Source: Streptomyces sp. SAI-135 | GTDB taxonomy: Bacteria > Actinomycetota > Actinomycetes > Streptomycetales > Streptomycetaceae | Assembly: GCF_029893805.1 (NCBI RefSeq) | Contig: NZ_JARXYP010000002.1 | Span: 1,364,001 to 1,428,000 of the forward strand | Direction of reading: 5' to 3' | Length of the DNA: 64,000 nucleotides | In this document: positions 1-8,165 of the stretch, one piece after another | How positions within the stretch are numbered: position 1 is the first letter of the stretch | Layout: each line of letters opens with the position of its first letter | The notes under the pieces: model-generated | What the model was told of the DNA's origin: nothing | Databases searched by the model: none | The model's input: only the letters and a program-made list of their open reading frames with translations | Translations under genes and position numbers: made by a program

Positions 1-1
1 G

Positions 2-352
2 CCGGTGCTGGGCGGGGCCGGCCTGGTGATGTTCGGGACGGTCGCGGCGAGCGGAGTGAGGACCCTCGCCCAGGTGGACTTCCGGGGGAACAACAACCTG
101 ACGGTGGTGGCCGTTTCGGTGGCCATGGGTGTGCTGCCGGTCGGGGTGCCGACGCTCTACGAGAAGTTCCCCGACTGGTTCCAGACGGTGATGAACAGCG
201 GCATCAGCGCGGGCTGTCTGACGGCGATCGTGCTGAACCTGCTCTTCAACCACCTGCCGTCCAAGGGTGGTTCAGTCGCTCCCGAGCCGGACGGCCTGGC
301 GGGCGGCGGCATCGAGGAGGCTGTCCAGAAGCCCCGGGAAGAGGTCGTCTAG
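2..352 (+). CDS. Nucleobase:cation symporter-2 (uracil/xanthine permease), C-terminal part
   Basis: Only the last 116 residues are inside the window and the gene begins upstream. The visible part has the end of a membrane transporter: a GTVAASGVRTL stretch followed by a hydrophobic helix (VVAVSVAMGVLPVGVPTLY), a FPDWFQTVMNSGISAG segment and a last hydrophobic helix, then a polar cytoplasmic tail. This arrangement is typical of the NCS2 family, which imports xanthine, uric acid or uracil through the cytoplasmic membrane. The substrate cannot be told from this piece. Its 3' end overlaps the convergent ArsR gene by 81 bp. Confidence 0.85.
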   Translation, partial: PVLGGAGLVMFGTVAASGVRTLAQVDFRGNNNLTVVAVSVAMGVLPVGVPTLYEKFPDWFQTVMNSGISAGCLTAIVLNLLFNHLPSKGGSVAPEPDGLAGGGIEEAVQKPREEVV

Positions 353-694
353 GTCGTCCCGGCGCAGGCCGTTCATCTTGGCCGTGCCCCGGTAGATCTG
401 CCGGATCACGCCGTTCTCCCGCAGCACGCGGAAGTGGTGGGTGGTCGTCGACTTGGTGACGGGCAGGTCGAAGTGCGAACACGAGAGCTCGTCGCTGACC
501 GCGGCGAGCTCTCGCACGATCCGCAGGCGCATCGGGTCGGAGAGGGCATGCAGGACGCCCTCCAGCCGGATCTCGCCGCGCTCCGGATGCGGAAGGGCAC
601 GACTGCTGACGGCGGGGGAGGTCACGGCGGCTCCACTTCTCCAGGCTTCCCGGGGGGGCATACGGACACGGGGACCGGCCTCGGGAACCCCCAT
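272..694 (-). CDS. ArsR-type winged-helix regulator
   Basis: A 140-residue protein with an ArsR/HTH_20-like winged helix in its second half: LHALSDPMRLRIVRELA begins the fold and VTKSTTTHHFRVLRENGVI is the recognition helix. The start is the ATG at 694. The first 45 residues or so are low-complexity, so a later start is possible. It lies divergent to an OYE-family oxidoreductase, and the 90 bp between them hold two near-identical palindromes, so it very probably represses itself and that gene. No metal-binding Cys pair typical of arsenic sensors is evident. The effector is unknown; an electrophile or other substrate of the neighbouring reductase is an inference. Its 3' end overlaps the permease gene. 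Confidence 0.85.
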   Translation of the reverse strand: MGVPEAGPRVRMPPREAWRSGAAVTSPAVSSRALPHPERGEIRLEGVLHALSDPMRLRIVRELAAVSDELSCSHFDLPVTKSTTTHHFRVLRENGVIRQIYRGTAKMNGLRRDDLDDLFPGLLDSLLDAAARQAVRLGSD

Positions 695-696
695 TG

Positions 697-746
697 TACG
701 AGACCTCTCGTAGTTTGACATCCGACGTACTACGATGCCTATCGTA
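697..746. promoter_or_regulatory. Twin palindromic operators between ArsR and OYE genes
   Basis: Two perfect inverted repeats share one pattern: TACGAG-acct-CTCGTA at 697-712 and TACGAT-gcct-ATCGTA at 731-746. Their centres are 34 bp apart. They sit between the divergent starts of the ArsR gene (694) and the oxidoreductase gene (788). The shared TACGA-N6-TCGTA pattern suggests one dimeric regulator binding twice, most simply the adjacent ArsR protein. Confidence 0.8.
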
Positions 747-787
747 CGAGTCGACCACCACCGGTCCCGTGACGAATGGAGCCCGCC

Positions 788-1867
788 GTGAGCGCACTCT
801 TCGAGCCCTTCACCCTCCGCGACGTGACGATCCCGAACCGGGTGTGGATGCCGCCGATGTGCCAGTACTCGGCAGTTCCGGACGGCCCCGGGACCGGCGC
901 CCCGAACGACTGGCACTTCGCGCACTACGCGGCACGCGCGGCCGGCGGCACCGGCCTGATCATCGTCGAGGCCACCGGCGTCAGCCCCGAGGGCCGCATC
1001 ACCCCCTACGACCTCGGCATCTGGAACGACACCCAGGTGGAGGCGTTCCGGCGCATCACCCGCTTCCTGGTCTCCCAGGGCACGGTGCCGGGGATCCAGC
1101 TCGCCCACGCCGGCCGCAAGGCCTCCACCGACCAGCCCTGGAAGGGCGGCGCGCCGCTCGCCCCGGACGCGCTGGGCTGGCAGCCGCTGGGGCCGAGCGC
1201 ACTGCCCTACGACGAGTCGCACCCGGTGCCGACGGAGTTGACGGCCGCTCAGATCACGGAGATCGTCGGGCAGTTCGCGGACGCGGCCCGGCGCGCCCTC
1301 GCCGCCGGCTTCGAAGTCGCCGAGATCCACGGCGCCCACGGTTACCTGATCGGCAACTTCCTCTCCCCGCACAGCAATCACCGCACCGACGAGTACGGCG
1401 GCTCGTACGAGAACCGCACCCGCTTCGCGCTGGAGGTCGTCGACGCGGTGCGCGAGGTCTGGCCCGACGACAAGCCCCTCTTCTTCCGCATCTCGGCGAC
1501 CGACTGGCTGGCGGAGGGCGGCTGGACGCCGGACGACACCGTCCGCTTCGCCCACGATCTCCGGGCCCACGGCATCGACCTCCTGGACGTCTCCACCGGC
1601 GGCAACGCCTCGGGCGTCCGTATCCCGGTAGGCCCCGGTTACCAGGTGCCCTTCGCCGCCCGCGTCAAGGCGGAGGCCGGCCTCCCGGTGGCCGCGGTGG
1701 GTCTCATCACGGAGGTCGAACAGGCCGAGAAGATCCTCTCCAACGGGGAGGCGGACGCGGTCCTGCTGGGCCGCGAGCTGCTGCGAAGCCCGTCCTGGGC
1801 ACGGCACGCGGCCCGCGAGCTGGGCGGGGACGTGCATGTCCCGGACCAGTACCACCGGTCGGTGTGA
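788..1867 (+). CDS. Old yellow enzyme family NADH:flavin oxidoreductase (YqjM-like)
   Basis: About 359 residues forming an FMN-binding TIM barrel. It is closest to the thermophilic-like YqjM class of ene-reductases, which reduce activated C=C bonds with NAD(P)H. Visible marks are MPPMCQYSA with the flavin-modulating Cys at about residue 25, LAHAGRKAS, the substrate-binding HGAHGYL, the conserved DEYGGSYENRTRF and the phosphate-binding LLGRELL near the end. The GTG at 788 is chosen because GGAG lies 7 bases upstream; an in-frame ATG at 776 is an alternative. The gene is divergent to the ArsR regulator and shares its twin operators. It is probably induced by an electrophile or xenobiotic, but the substrate is unknown. 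Confidence 0.9.
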   Translation: MSALFEPFTLRDVTIPNRVWMPPMCQYSAVPDGPGTGAPNDWHFAHYAARAAGGTGLIIVEATGVSPEGRITPYDLGIWNDTQVEAFRRITRFLVSQGTVPGIQLAHAGRKASTDQPWKGGAPLAPDALGWQPLGPSALPYDESHPVPTELTAAQITEIVGQFADAARRALAAGFEVAEIHGAHGYLIGNFLSPHSNHRTDEYGGSYENRTRFALEVVDAVREVWPDDKPLFFRISATDWLAEGGWTPDDTVRFAHDLRAHGIDLLDVSTGGNASGVRIPVGPGYQVPFAARVKAEAGLPVAAVGLITEVEQAEKILSNGEADAVLLGRELLRSPSWARHAARELGGDVHVPDQYHRSV

Positions 1868-1903
1868 CCCCTGGTCTCCGCCAAGACCTTCGGCGCGGGG
1901 GAC

Positions 1904-1927
1904 GCGGACGTCCGGCGGGACGTCCGC
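1904..1927. terminator. Hairpin between convergent genes
   Basis: A perfect 10-bp stem, GCGGACGTCC with loop GGCG and its complement, lies between the stop of the OYE gene (1867) and the stop of the convergent esterase gene (1992). There is no T-run, as is usual in Streptomyces. It could end transcription from both sides. Confidence 0.7.
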
Positions 1928-1991
1928 GCACCGTGTCGGAACGGCCGTGCGCCGGGTCGTCCCGCCGGAGGATCGCGACGGCCCTGGACCG

Positions 1992-3287
1992 TCAACTCGC
2001 CGTACAGGCCTTTCCGTTGAGGGTGAAGGCGCCCGGCGCCGCGCTGTTCCCGCCGTGGTTCGCCTGATAGCCGATGCTGACGCTCGCGTTCGGCGCGATC
2101 GTCGCGTTGTACGTCGCGTTCGTCGCCGTCACCGCGCCGGAGGCCGGGGTGTACGTGGCGCCCCACCCGTTGGTGATGGTCTGGCCGGCGGGAAGGGTGA
2201 AGGCCAGTTGCCAGCCGTTGATCGCGGTCGTGCCGGTGTTGGTGAGGGTGACCGAGGCCGTCAGGCCGGTGCTCCAGGCGTTCGTCGTGGCCGTCACCTT
2301 GCAGGCGCCCGGCTGGGGCTGCGGTGCCGGGCCCGAGCTGTCGAGGCCGAAGAAGGTGAGGGCGCGGGCGGCCATGCCGTTGGTGTAGAGGTTGTGGCCG
2401 ACACCCTGGAGGCTGATCGCCTCGACGGGCGCCCGGTCACCGGTGGCGCCGTAGCGCGTGCGGGTCCAGCCCGAGACCGGCGTGTCCGTGGCGGCGGGTG
2501 TCTGGCTGACGCCGAGGACGTTCGTCCACTGCTTGATCTCCTCGCCGAAGTTGGGATAGCGCAGCACGTCGTCCGCGGTGCCGTGCCACACCTGCATGCG
2601 CGGCCGGGGGCCCGTGTACCCGGGGTAGGCGGCGCGGACCAGGTCGCCCCACTGCTGCGGGGTGTGGGTGACGGTGCCGCCCGAGCAGGCGCTGTTCCAC
2701 TCGGAGCCGTCCGTCGTGGCGAAGCAGCCGAAGGGCACGCCGGAGAAGGCCGCGCCTGCCGCGAACACGTCCGGGTAGTCACCTAGCAGGACGTTCGTCA
2801 TCATCGCGCCGGAGGAGATACCGGTGGCGTAGATCCTGCCGGTATCGGCCGAGTAGGTCCGCACCGTCCAGTCGATCATCGACTTGATGCCGACGGGGTC
2901 GCTGCCACCGCCCCGCTTCAGCGCCTGCGGCGAGGACACGTCGAAGCACTTGCTGGAGCGGGTGACCGAGGGGTAGATCACCACGAAGCCGTGGGTGTCG
3001 GCCAGTCGGGCCCACTCGGTGCCGTTGTACATGGCCGGCCCCGAGCCGGTGCAGTAGTGCACGGCCACGACGACCGCCGGGTGCGCGGTGACGTTGTCCG
3101 GCACGTACAGGTACATCTGCAGGTTGCTGGGATTGGCGCCGAAGCCCGTGATCTCGGTGAGGGCCGCCGTGGGGGCGGCCTCCGTGCGGGCCGACGCGGT
3201 GGGGACGGCGGCGAAGAGCACCGCCGCGAGTAATGCCAGCAGCGCCGCCAGCGCCGAACCGAGCGGTCTCCTGGGGATGGTGGACAC
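1992..3287 (-). CDS. Secreted esterase/PHB-depolymerase-like hydrolase with CBM2
   Basis: A 431-residue exported protein. The start is the GTG at 3287, preceded by an AGGGGCAAGG ribosome site; a signal peptide with a long Ala/Leu core follows and ends near ASARTEA. The first domain is an alpha/beta hydrolase of the esterase/PHB depolymerase group with nucleophile motif GISSG, acid in WHGTADD and GVGHN for the His, as in feruloyl and acetylxylan esterases. After a short Pro/Gln linker comes a family 2 carbohydrate-binding module bracketed by two Cys with conserved Trp residues (NAWSTG, NGWQ, NGWG). It should release ester side chains from plant polysaccharide outside the cell. A CebR-like operator lies upstream. 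The exact ester substrate cannot be read. Confidence 0.88.
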   Translation of the reverse strand: MSTIPRRPLGSALAALLALLAAVLFAAVPTASARTEAAPTAALTEITGFGANPSNLQMYLYVPDNVTAHPAVVVAVHYCTGSGPAMYNGTEWARLADTHGFVVIYPSVTRSSKCFDVSSPQALKRGGGSDPVGIKSMIDWTVRTYSADTGRIYATGISSGAMMTNVLLGDYPDVFAAGAAFSGVPFGCFATTDGSEWNSACSGGTVTHTPQQWGDLVRAAYPGYTGPRPRMQVWHGTADDVLRYPNFGEEIKQWTNVLGVSQTPAATDTPVSGWTRTRYGATGDRAPVEAISLQGVGHNLYTNGMAARALTFFGLDSSGPAPQPQPGACKVTATTNAWSTGLTASVTLTNTGTTAINGWQLAFTLPAGQTITNGWGATYTPASGAVTATNATYNATIAPNASVSIGYQANHGGNSAAPGAFTLNGKACTAS

Positions 3288-3392
3288 GTCCTTGCCCCTC
3301 TCTCTCGAAGGATCAGCAGGATGAGGTGGTCCGCGGCCGGGTCGAGGCAGTGGTGGAGGTCGGCGAGCATCGTGGCATGCACATGGCCGCCA

Positions 3393-3406
3393 TGGAAGCG
3401 CTCCCA
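3393..3406. promoter_or_regulatory. CebR-type operator (LacI family)
   Basis: TGGAAGCGCTCCCA differs at one base from TGGGAGCGCTCCCA, the established CebR binding palindrome that controls cellulose/cello-oligosaccharide genes in Streptomyces. It lies 106 bp upstream of the esterase start and about 75 bp upstream of the pectate lyase promoter. It more likely controls the CBM2 esterase. Confidence 0.75.
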
Positions 3407-3480
3407 CACATCGAAAGAATTCGCTCGCATCCGCCAACCCCTCCCCCATCCGCACGGCCGAATGTCTTCTGCGCGAAGCG

Positions 3481-3509
3481 TTGACCAGAAAGCGCTTACC
3501 CTCTACGTT
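3481..3509 (+). promoter_or_regulatory. Promoter of the pectate lyase operon with operator in the spacer
   Basis: TTGACC (3481-3486) and TACGTT (3504-3509) are 17 bp apart, matching a vegetative (HrdB-type) promoter facing the pectate lyase genes. The spacer holds the palindrome AAGCGCTT (3490-3497) inside a GAAAGCGCTTAC context, which resembles LacI-family operators. A repressor bound there would block RNA polymerase directly. The leader before the start codon would be about 130 nt. Confidence 0.6.
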
Positions 3510-3648
3510 CCGTTCAGCGATGTGACCGACCCGCCTCACCGGGCCCCACATTGCCGTTCGACACTGCCCAAGCTATTCAGATTGGTGAACATCTCTCACG
3601 TACATGCCCAACAGGTACCAGACAGGCACCCCGAAGGGACGCACCCGC

Positions 3649-4626
3649 ATGCGTACTCGCCCCCCACGTACACACGCGCAAAGATCCGCTCTGGCCGCCG
3701 GTGCGGCCGCGCTCGCGACGGCGGCCGCCCTGGCCGTTCCGCAGCCGGCCGGGGCCGCCGAGACCTCCCCCATCGGTTTCGGCGCCGGAACCACCGGCGG
3801 CGGCAGCGCCTCCGCGGTCACCGTCTCCACGCTGAGCGCCTTCAAGACGGCCGTCACCGGCAGCACGGCGAAGGTCGTCAAGGTCAACGGCCTGATCCCA
3901 CTGAGCGGCACGGTCGACGTCGGCTCCAACACCACGGTGCTGGGCGTCGGTTCGTCGTCCGGATTCACCGGCGGCGGGCTGCGGCTGAAGAAGGTCACGA
4001 ACGTCGTGGTCCGCAACCTGAACATCAGCAAGCCCCTCGCACCCGCCGACGGCATCGAGGTGCAGGCCTCGACGAAGGTGTGGATCGACCACAACTCCTT
4101 CTCGGCGGACCGCGATCACGACAAGGACTACTACGACGGACTGCTGGACATCAACCACGGTTCGGACAACGTCACGGTGTCCTGGAACACCTTCAAGGAC
4201 CACTTCAAGGGCTCGCTCGTCGGCCACAGCGACAACAACGCGAGCGAGGACACCGGTCACTTGAAGGTGACGTACCACCACAACTGGTTCGACAACGTCA
4301 ACTCGCGCATCCCCAGCCTGCGCTTCGGCACCGGGCACTTCTACGACAACTACGTCGTCGGCGCCGAGACCGCGGTGCACTCGCGCATGGGCGCCCAGAT
4401 GCTCGTGGAGAACAACGTCTTCCGCAGTACCGGAGTCGCTGTCACCACGAACCGGAGCAGCGACGTGGACGGGTACGCCAACCTGCGCGGCAACGACCTC
4501 GGCGGAGCCGCCACCGAGGTCTCCCGGGTCGGCACCTTCACCAGCGCTCCGTACAGCTACACCGCCGAGCCCGCCTCCTCCGTCGTCACCTCGGTGACCG
4601 GCGGCGCGGGCGCCGGAAAGCTCTGA
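3649..4626 (+). CDS. Pectate lyase, polysaccharide lyase family 1
   Basis: A 325-residue secreted enzyme that cleaves polygalacturonate by beta-elimination. The ATG at 3649 has GAAGGGA about ten bases upstream; an earlier ATG at 3604 would put extra residues before the signal peptide. A signal peptide with an Ala-rich core ends near PAGAAETS. The body is a right-handed parallel beta-helix with PL1 marks: VWIDHNSFS, the Asp-rich calcium region DRDHDKDYYDGLLDI, and NSRIPSLRFG carrying the catalytic Arg. It is the first gene of a two-lyase operon, 47 bp before the next gene. Confidence 0.93.
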   Translation: MRTRPPRTHAQRSALAAGAAALATAAALAVPQPAGAAETSPIGFGAGTTGGGSASAVTVSTLSAFKTAVTGSTAKVVKVNGLIPLSGTVDVGSNTTVLGVGSSSGFTGGGLRLKKVTNVVVRNLNISKPLAPADGIEVQASTKVWIDHNSFSADRDHDKDYYDGLLDINHGSDNVTVSWNTFKDHFKGSLVGHSDNNASEDTGHLKVTYHHNWFDNVNSRIPSLRFGTGHFYDNYVVGAETAVHSRMGAQMLVENNVFRSTGVAVTTNRSSDVDGYANLRGNDLGGAATEVSRVGTFTSAPYSYTAEPASSVVTSVTGGAGAGKL

Positions 4627-4673
4627 CCACCCCCGACCAGTCCACCCCCCGACAAGGAAGAAGGATCCGGGAC

Positions 4674-5477
4674 ATGACTTCTTCGGCACGTCCACGCGCG
4701 CGTACGCGTGCGCTGACCGGAGCCGCGGCCGCCCTCGGCCTCTCGGTTGGCATGATCATGACTCTCCATGCGCCGACGGCGAGCGCCGCCACCTGGCCCA
4801 CCGCGAACGGCAGCCAGGCGGTCTCCTCGACCATCCAGCTGTCCGGTACCAAGGACTACGGGATGAAGCGCCTGTACGGCACGGGCGACCTCGGCAGCGA
4901 CAGCCAGGACGAGGACCAGGGGCCGATCCTGAACCTGGCCGCCGGCACCGTCCTGAAGAACGTCATCATCGGCGCCCCCGCGGCCGACGGCATCCACTGC
5001 GCGGGCAGCTGCACGCTGCAGAACGTGTGGTGGGAGGACGTCGGCGAGGACGCGGCGACCTTCCGCGGCTCCTCGTCGTCGAACGTCTACACCGTCTCCG
5101 GCGGTGGCGCGCGGTCGGCCAGCGACAAGGTGTTCCAGTTCAACGGCGCCGGCACGCTCAACGTCTCGAGCTTCGCGGTGCAGAACTTCGGCACCTTCGT
5201 GCGCTCCTGCGGCAACTGCTCGACGCAGTACAAGCGGACGATCAACCTCAACACCGTCGAGGCGACCTACTCGGGCAACAAGCTCGTCGGGATCAACACC
5301 AACTACGGCGACAGCGCGACCCTGAAGAACATCACGATCGTGGGCGACTCCAGCAAGAAGATCGTCCCGTGCCAGAAGTACATCGGGAACAACACGGGCA
5401 AGGAGCCGACCACGAACGGCTCCGGACCCGACGGTACGTACTGCAAGTACGCGACGTCCGACATCACCTACAGGTAG
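4674..5477 (+). CDS. Pectate lyase, polysaccharide lyase family 3
   Basis: A 267-residue secreted pectate lyase of the short PL3 beta-helix family. AAGGAAGAAGGA precedes the ATG at 4674. The signal peptide ends near TASAATWP. Family marks include ILNLAAGTVLKNVIIG, the Asp in ADGIHC, the acidic calcium-binding NVWWEDVGEDAATF, and paired Cys residues (CAGSC, CGNC). It is co-transcribed with the PL1 lyase, so two lyases of different folds are made together, which should help with pectins of differing methylation. Transcription probably ends at the strong hairpin after the stop. Confidence 0.92.
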   Translation: MTSSARPRARTRALTGAAAALGLSVGMIMTLHAPTASAATWPTANGSQAVSSTIQLSGTKDYGMKRLYGTGDLGSDSQDEDQGPILNLAAGTVLKNVIIGAPAADGIHCAGSCTLQNVWWEDVGEDAATFRGSSSSNVYTVSGGGARSASDKVFQFNGAGTLNVSSFAVQNFGTFVRSCGNCSTQYKRTINLNTVEATYSGNKLVGINTNYGDSATLKNITIVGDSSKKIVPCQKYIGNNTGKEPTTNGSGPDGTYCKYATSDITYR

Positions 5478-5493
5478 CCGACCGGCAGGTGAA

Positions 5494-5538
5494 GGCGGCC
5501 GTACGAAGTGCCCCCGCACGGCGCTTCGCACGGCCGCC
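5494..5538. terminator. Hairpin after the pectate lyase operon
   Basis: GGCGGCCGT (5494-5502) pairs with ACGGCCGCC (5530-5538). Inside it CGAAG and CTTCG can also pair. It lies 17 bp after the lyase stop and overlaps the start of the region before the convergent PaaX-like gene stop (5542), so it could serve both. Confidence 0.75.
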
Positions 5539-5541
5539 GTG

Positions 5542-6288
5542 TCATGCGCGCACGTGCTGCTGCGGGACGGTGTCGGCCAGCTCGCGCTGATAGGCCGCGT
5601 ACGCGGAGCGCAGTTCCGCGCCCGGCCAGTCGGACGGCAGTAGTTCGGGCGGCAGCACCGGATCAGTCAGCAGATGGCGAACGACCGCCGCGAAGCCGGT
5701 GAGCCGGTCGGCGGGCCGGTCCGCGCGGGCCACATGGGCGAGCAGCGCCCGGGAGTCGGCCGCCCAGCCGTCGAGGGGCCACAACGCGGCGGCCAGCTCG
5801 GGGCCGGAACCGTCCGGGCGGGCCGAGAAGCGCCGGGCGACCCCGTCGAGGTCGTCCGGGAGCGGCCGCAGCAGGTTGGCGGGACGCAGCCAGACACCCT
5901 CGCGCAGTTCGGCCAGCCGCAGGGCGGTCAGCCGTGCGCGCAGGTCGGCGCGTTCGGCCGGTCCACGGCCCGTCGCGGTGATCACGACCGTCTCCCAGTC
6001 ACCGTCCCACGCGCGCGTGCGGGGATGCACGGAGTCGTCCTGACGGCGCTGACGCGCGAGCAGGCGGTCGCTGAGGCCGTAGACGGTGTCGGCGCGCCGC
6101 AGGTCACCGGCGCTCACCATCCGGCTGAGCGCGGCGCGCAGCGTGGAGCCGCCGACCCCGAACGGCTCCACCGCGCGGACCAGGTCCTTCACCGGCATCT
6201 CCGGCGGATGCGCGCCGAGCAGCAGGCTCAGCACGACCGACCGGGCGGACAGCGGCCGCAGGTCGACCCCGCCGGGCTGCTCCGCCAT
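5542..6288 (-). CDS. PaaX-family transcriptional regulator
   Basis: About 248 residues. The N-terminal winged helix (SARSVVLSLLLGAHPPEMPVKDLVRAVEPFGVGGSTLRAALSRMVSAGDL) and the following WDGDWETVVI segment are characteristic of PaaX, the phenylacetyl-CoA responsive repressor. The ATG at 6288 follows GGAGGA closely; the ATG at 6300 or GTG at 6333 are alternatives. It is divergent from an AidB-like dehydrogenase, with a 9-bp-arm inverted repeat between them, so it probably represses that gene and senses an acyl-CoA. There is no phenylacetate catabolic cluster nearby, so the ligand is open. Confidence 0.85.
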   Translation of the reverse strand: MAEQPGGVDLRPLSARSVVLSLLLGAHPPEMPVKDLVRAVEPFGVGGSTLRAALSRMVSAGDLRRADTVYGLSDRLLARQRRQDDSVHPRTRAWDGDWETVVITATGRGPAERADLRARLTALRLAELREGVWLRPANLLRPLPDDLDGVARRFSARPDGSGPELAAALWPLDGWAADSRALLAHVARADRPADRLTGFAAVVRHLLTDPVLPPELLPSDWPGAELRSAYAAYQRELADTVPQQHVRA

Positions 6289-6325
6289 GTTCCTCCGCAT
6301 GGTCACGTACTGTACGACCCGTTCA

Positions 6326-6363
6326 TGTTGCACTATTGCTACGGCCGCAGAGGAAGTGCAACA
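6326..6363. promoter_or_regulatory. Inverted repeat operator between paaX-like and aidB-like genes
   Basis: TGTTGCACT (6326-6334) and AGTGCAACA (6355-6363) are perfect complements, 20 bp apart. The right arm touches the ATG of the dehydrogenase and the left arm covers the region before the regulator start. This is a clear two-sided operator candidate for the PaaX-like protein. Confidence 0.7.
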
Positions 6364-8021
6364 TGGGCTCCATGGTCTCCCTTCCCGCGTCCGAGCACGC
6401 CGCCACCCACGCCGTCACCAACCAGCCCCCTCCCCTGACCCCGTACGACGCCTCCGACGACCCCGTCCTGCTGGAAGGGCTGCGTCGCGAGGGTGCCGCC
6501 TGGGCCGAGGAGGGACTCCGCCGGCTCGGTCTGCGGGCCGGCAGTGCCGAGGCCCAGGAGTGGGCGGATCAGGCCAACCGGCACGAGCCGGTGCTGCGCA
6601 CGCACGACCGGTACGGCAACCGGATCGACGAGGTCGACTTCCACCCGAGCTGGCACCATCTGATGCGGACCGCCGTCGCCGAGGGCCTGGCCGGCACGCC
6701 GTGGGCGGAGGACCGTACCGGCGCCCATGTCGCGCGCACGGCGGGCGGTCTGGTGTGGGGGCACACGGACGCGGGCCACGGCTGTCCCACGTCGATGACG
6801 TACGCGGCGATCCCCGCGCTGCGCAGGGAACCGGAGCTGGCGAAGGTCTACGAACCCCTGCTGACCGGCCGTGAGTACGAGCCGGAGCTCAGGGTCCCGA
6901 CCGACAAGCGCGGGCTGCTCGCGGGCATGGGGATGACCGAGAAGCAGGGCGGGTCCGACGTCCGGACGAACACCACGACGGCCACGCCCACCGCGGAGCC
7001 CGGGGTGTACACGCTGCGCGGGCACAAGTGGTTCACCTCGGCGCCGATGTGCGACGTGTTCCTGGTGCTGGCGCAGGCGCCGGGCGGGCTGTCGTGCTTC
7101 CTCGTCCCGCGCGTCCTGCCGGACGGCAGCCGCAACACCTTCCGCATCCAGCGCCTCAAGGACAAGCTCGGCAACCGGTCGAACGCGTCCTCCGAGCCCG
7201 AGTTCGACGCCACCGTGGCCTGGCTGGTCGGACCCGAGGGGCAGGGCGTCAAGACGATCATCGAGATGGTCAACTGCACGCGGCTGGACTGCGTGATGAT
7301 GTCGGCGACCCTGATGCGCAGGACGCTCGTCGAGGCGGGTCACCACGCCCGGCACCGCAGCGCGTTCGGCGCCCGGCTGATCGACCAGCCGCTGATGCGC
7401 AACGTCCTGGCCGATCTGGCACTGGAGTCCGAGGCCGCCACGACCCTCACGCTGCGACTCGCGGGCGCCGCCGACCGGGCCGTGCGCGGGGACACCGGCG
7501 AGCAGGCGTTCCGCCGCATCGCCACCGCGGTCGGCAAGTACTGGGTCACCAAGCGGGGTCCGGCCTTCACCGCGGAGGCCCTGGAGTGCCTCGGCGGGAA
7601 CGGCTACGTGGAGGACTCGGGCATGCCCCGGCACTACCGGGAGGCTCCCCTGCTGTCGATCTGGGAGGGTTCCGGGAACGTCAACGCCCTCGACGTCCTG
7701 CGGGCGTTGCGCCGCGATCCGGACACCGCGCAGGCGCTGTTCGGCGAACTCGCCCTGGCCCAGGGGGCGGACGCCCGCCTGGACTCGGCCGTGGCCCGCC
7801 TGAAGGACCTGCTGGCCACGGCGTCCGAGTCGGGTGCGCGCCGCCTGGTGGAACACATGGCTCTGACGCTCCAGGCCTCCCTCCTCGTCCGGCACGCCCC
7901 GGCCGCGGTCGCCGACGCGTTCTGCGCGACCCGGCTCGGCGGCGACTGGGGGCACGCCTTCGGCACGCTGCCCGAGGCCGCGGACGTGGACGCGGGTCCT
8001 GGCGAGGGCCCTGCCCGGTGA
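6363..8021 (+). CDS. AidB-like acyl-CoA dehydrogenase family protein
   Basis: A 552-residue flavoprotein longer than ordinary acyl-CoA dehydrogenases and with the layout of AidB, the alkylation-response member. Marks: GMGMTEKQGGSDVRTN (flavin-binding), HKWFTSAPMCDVFLVLAQ, FRIQRLKDKLGNRSNASSE, ALECLGGNGYVEDSGMPRHYREAPLLSIWEGSGNVNALDVLR. AidB binds FAD and DNA and is induced by alkylating agents; whether this protein does so is inferred from similarity. The ATG at 6363 follows AGGAAG and overlaps the operator arm. Control by the divergent PaaX-like protein would hint at an acyl-CoA link and not the Ada response. Confidence 0.85.
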   Translation: MGSMVSLPASEHAATHAVTNQPPPLTPYDASDDPVLLEGLRREGAAWAEEGLRRLGLRAGSAEAQEWADQANRHEPVLRTHDRYGNRIDEVDFHPSWHHLMRTAVAEGLAGTPWAEDRTGAHVARTAGGLVWGHTDAGHGCPTSMTYAAIPALRREPELAKVYEPLLTGREYEPELRVPTDKRGLLAGMGMTEKQGGSDVRTNTTTATPTAEPGVYTLRGHKWFTSAPMCDVFLVLAQAPGGLSCFLVPRVLPDGSRNTFRIQRLKDKLGNRSNASSEPEFDATVAWLVGPEGQGVKTIIEMVNCTRLDCVMMSATLMRRTLVEAGHHARHRSAFGARLIDQPLMRNVLADLALESEAATTLTLRLAGAADRAVRGDTGEQAFRRIATAVGKYWVTKRGPAFTAEALECLGGNGYVEDSGMPRHYREAPLLSIWEGSGNVNALDVLRALRRDPDTAQALFGELALAQGADARLDSAVARLKDLLATASESGARRLVEHMALTLQASLLVRHAPAAVADAFCATRLGGDWGHAFGTLPEAADVDAGPGEGPAR

Positions 8022-8165
8022 CAACTGAGGCCGTCCCGGCGCCTCCTGGCGAGAACCGGACCACCTCCCTGTCCGGATCGCTCACCGTCACACGCTGATT
8101 CCGCTTCGTTGTCGGTCCCGTGGTGCAGACTCCGATCAGTTGGTACTTCGCCTGGGGAGGACAAC

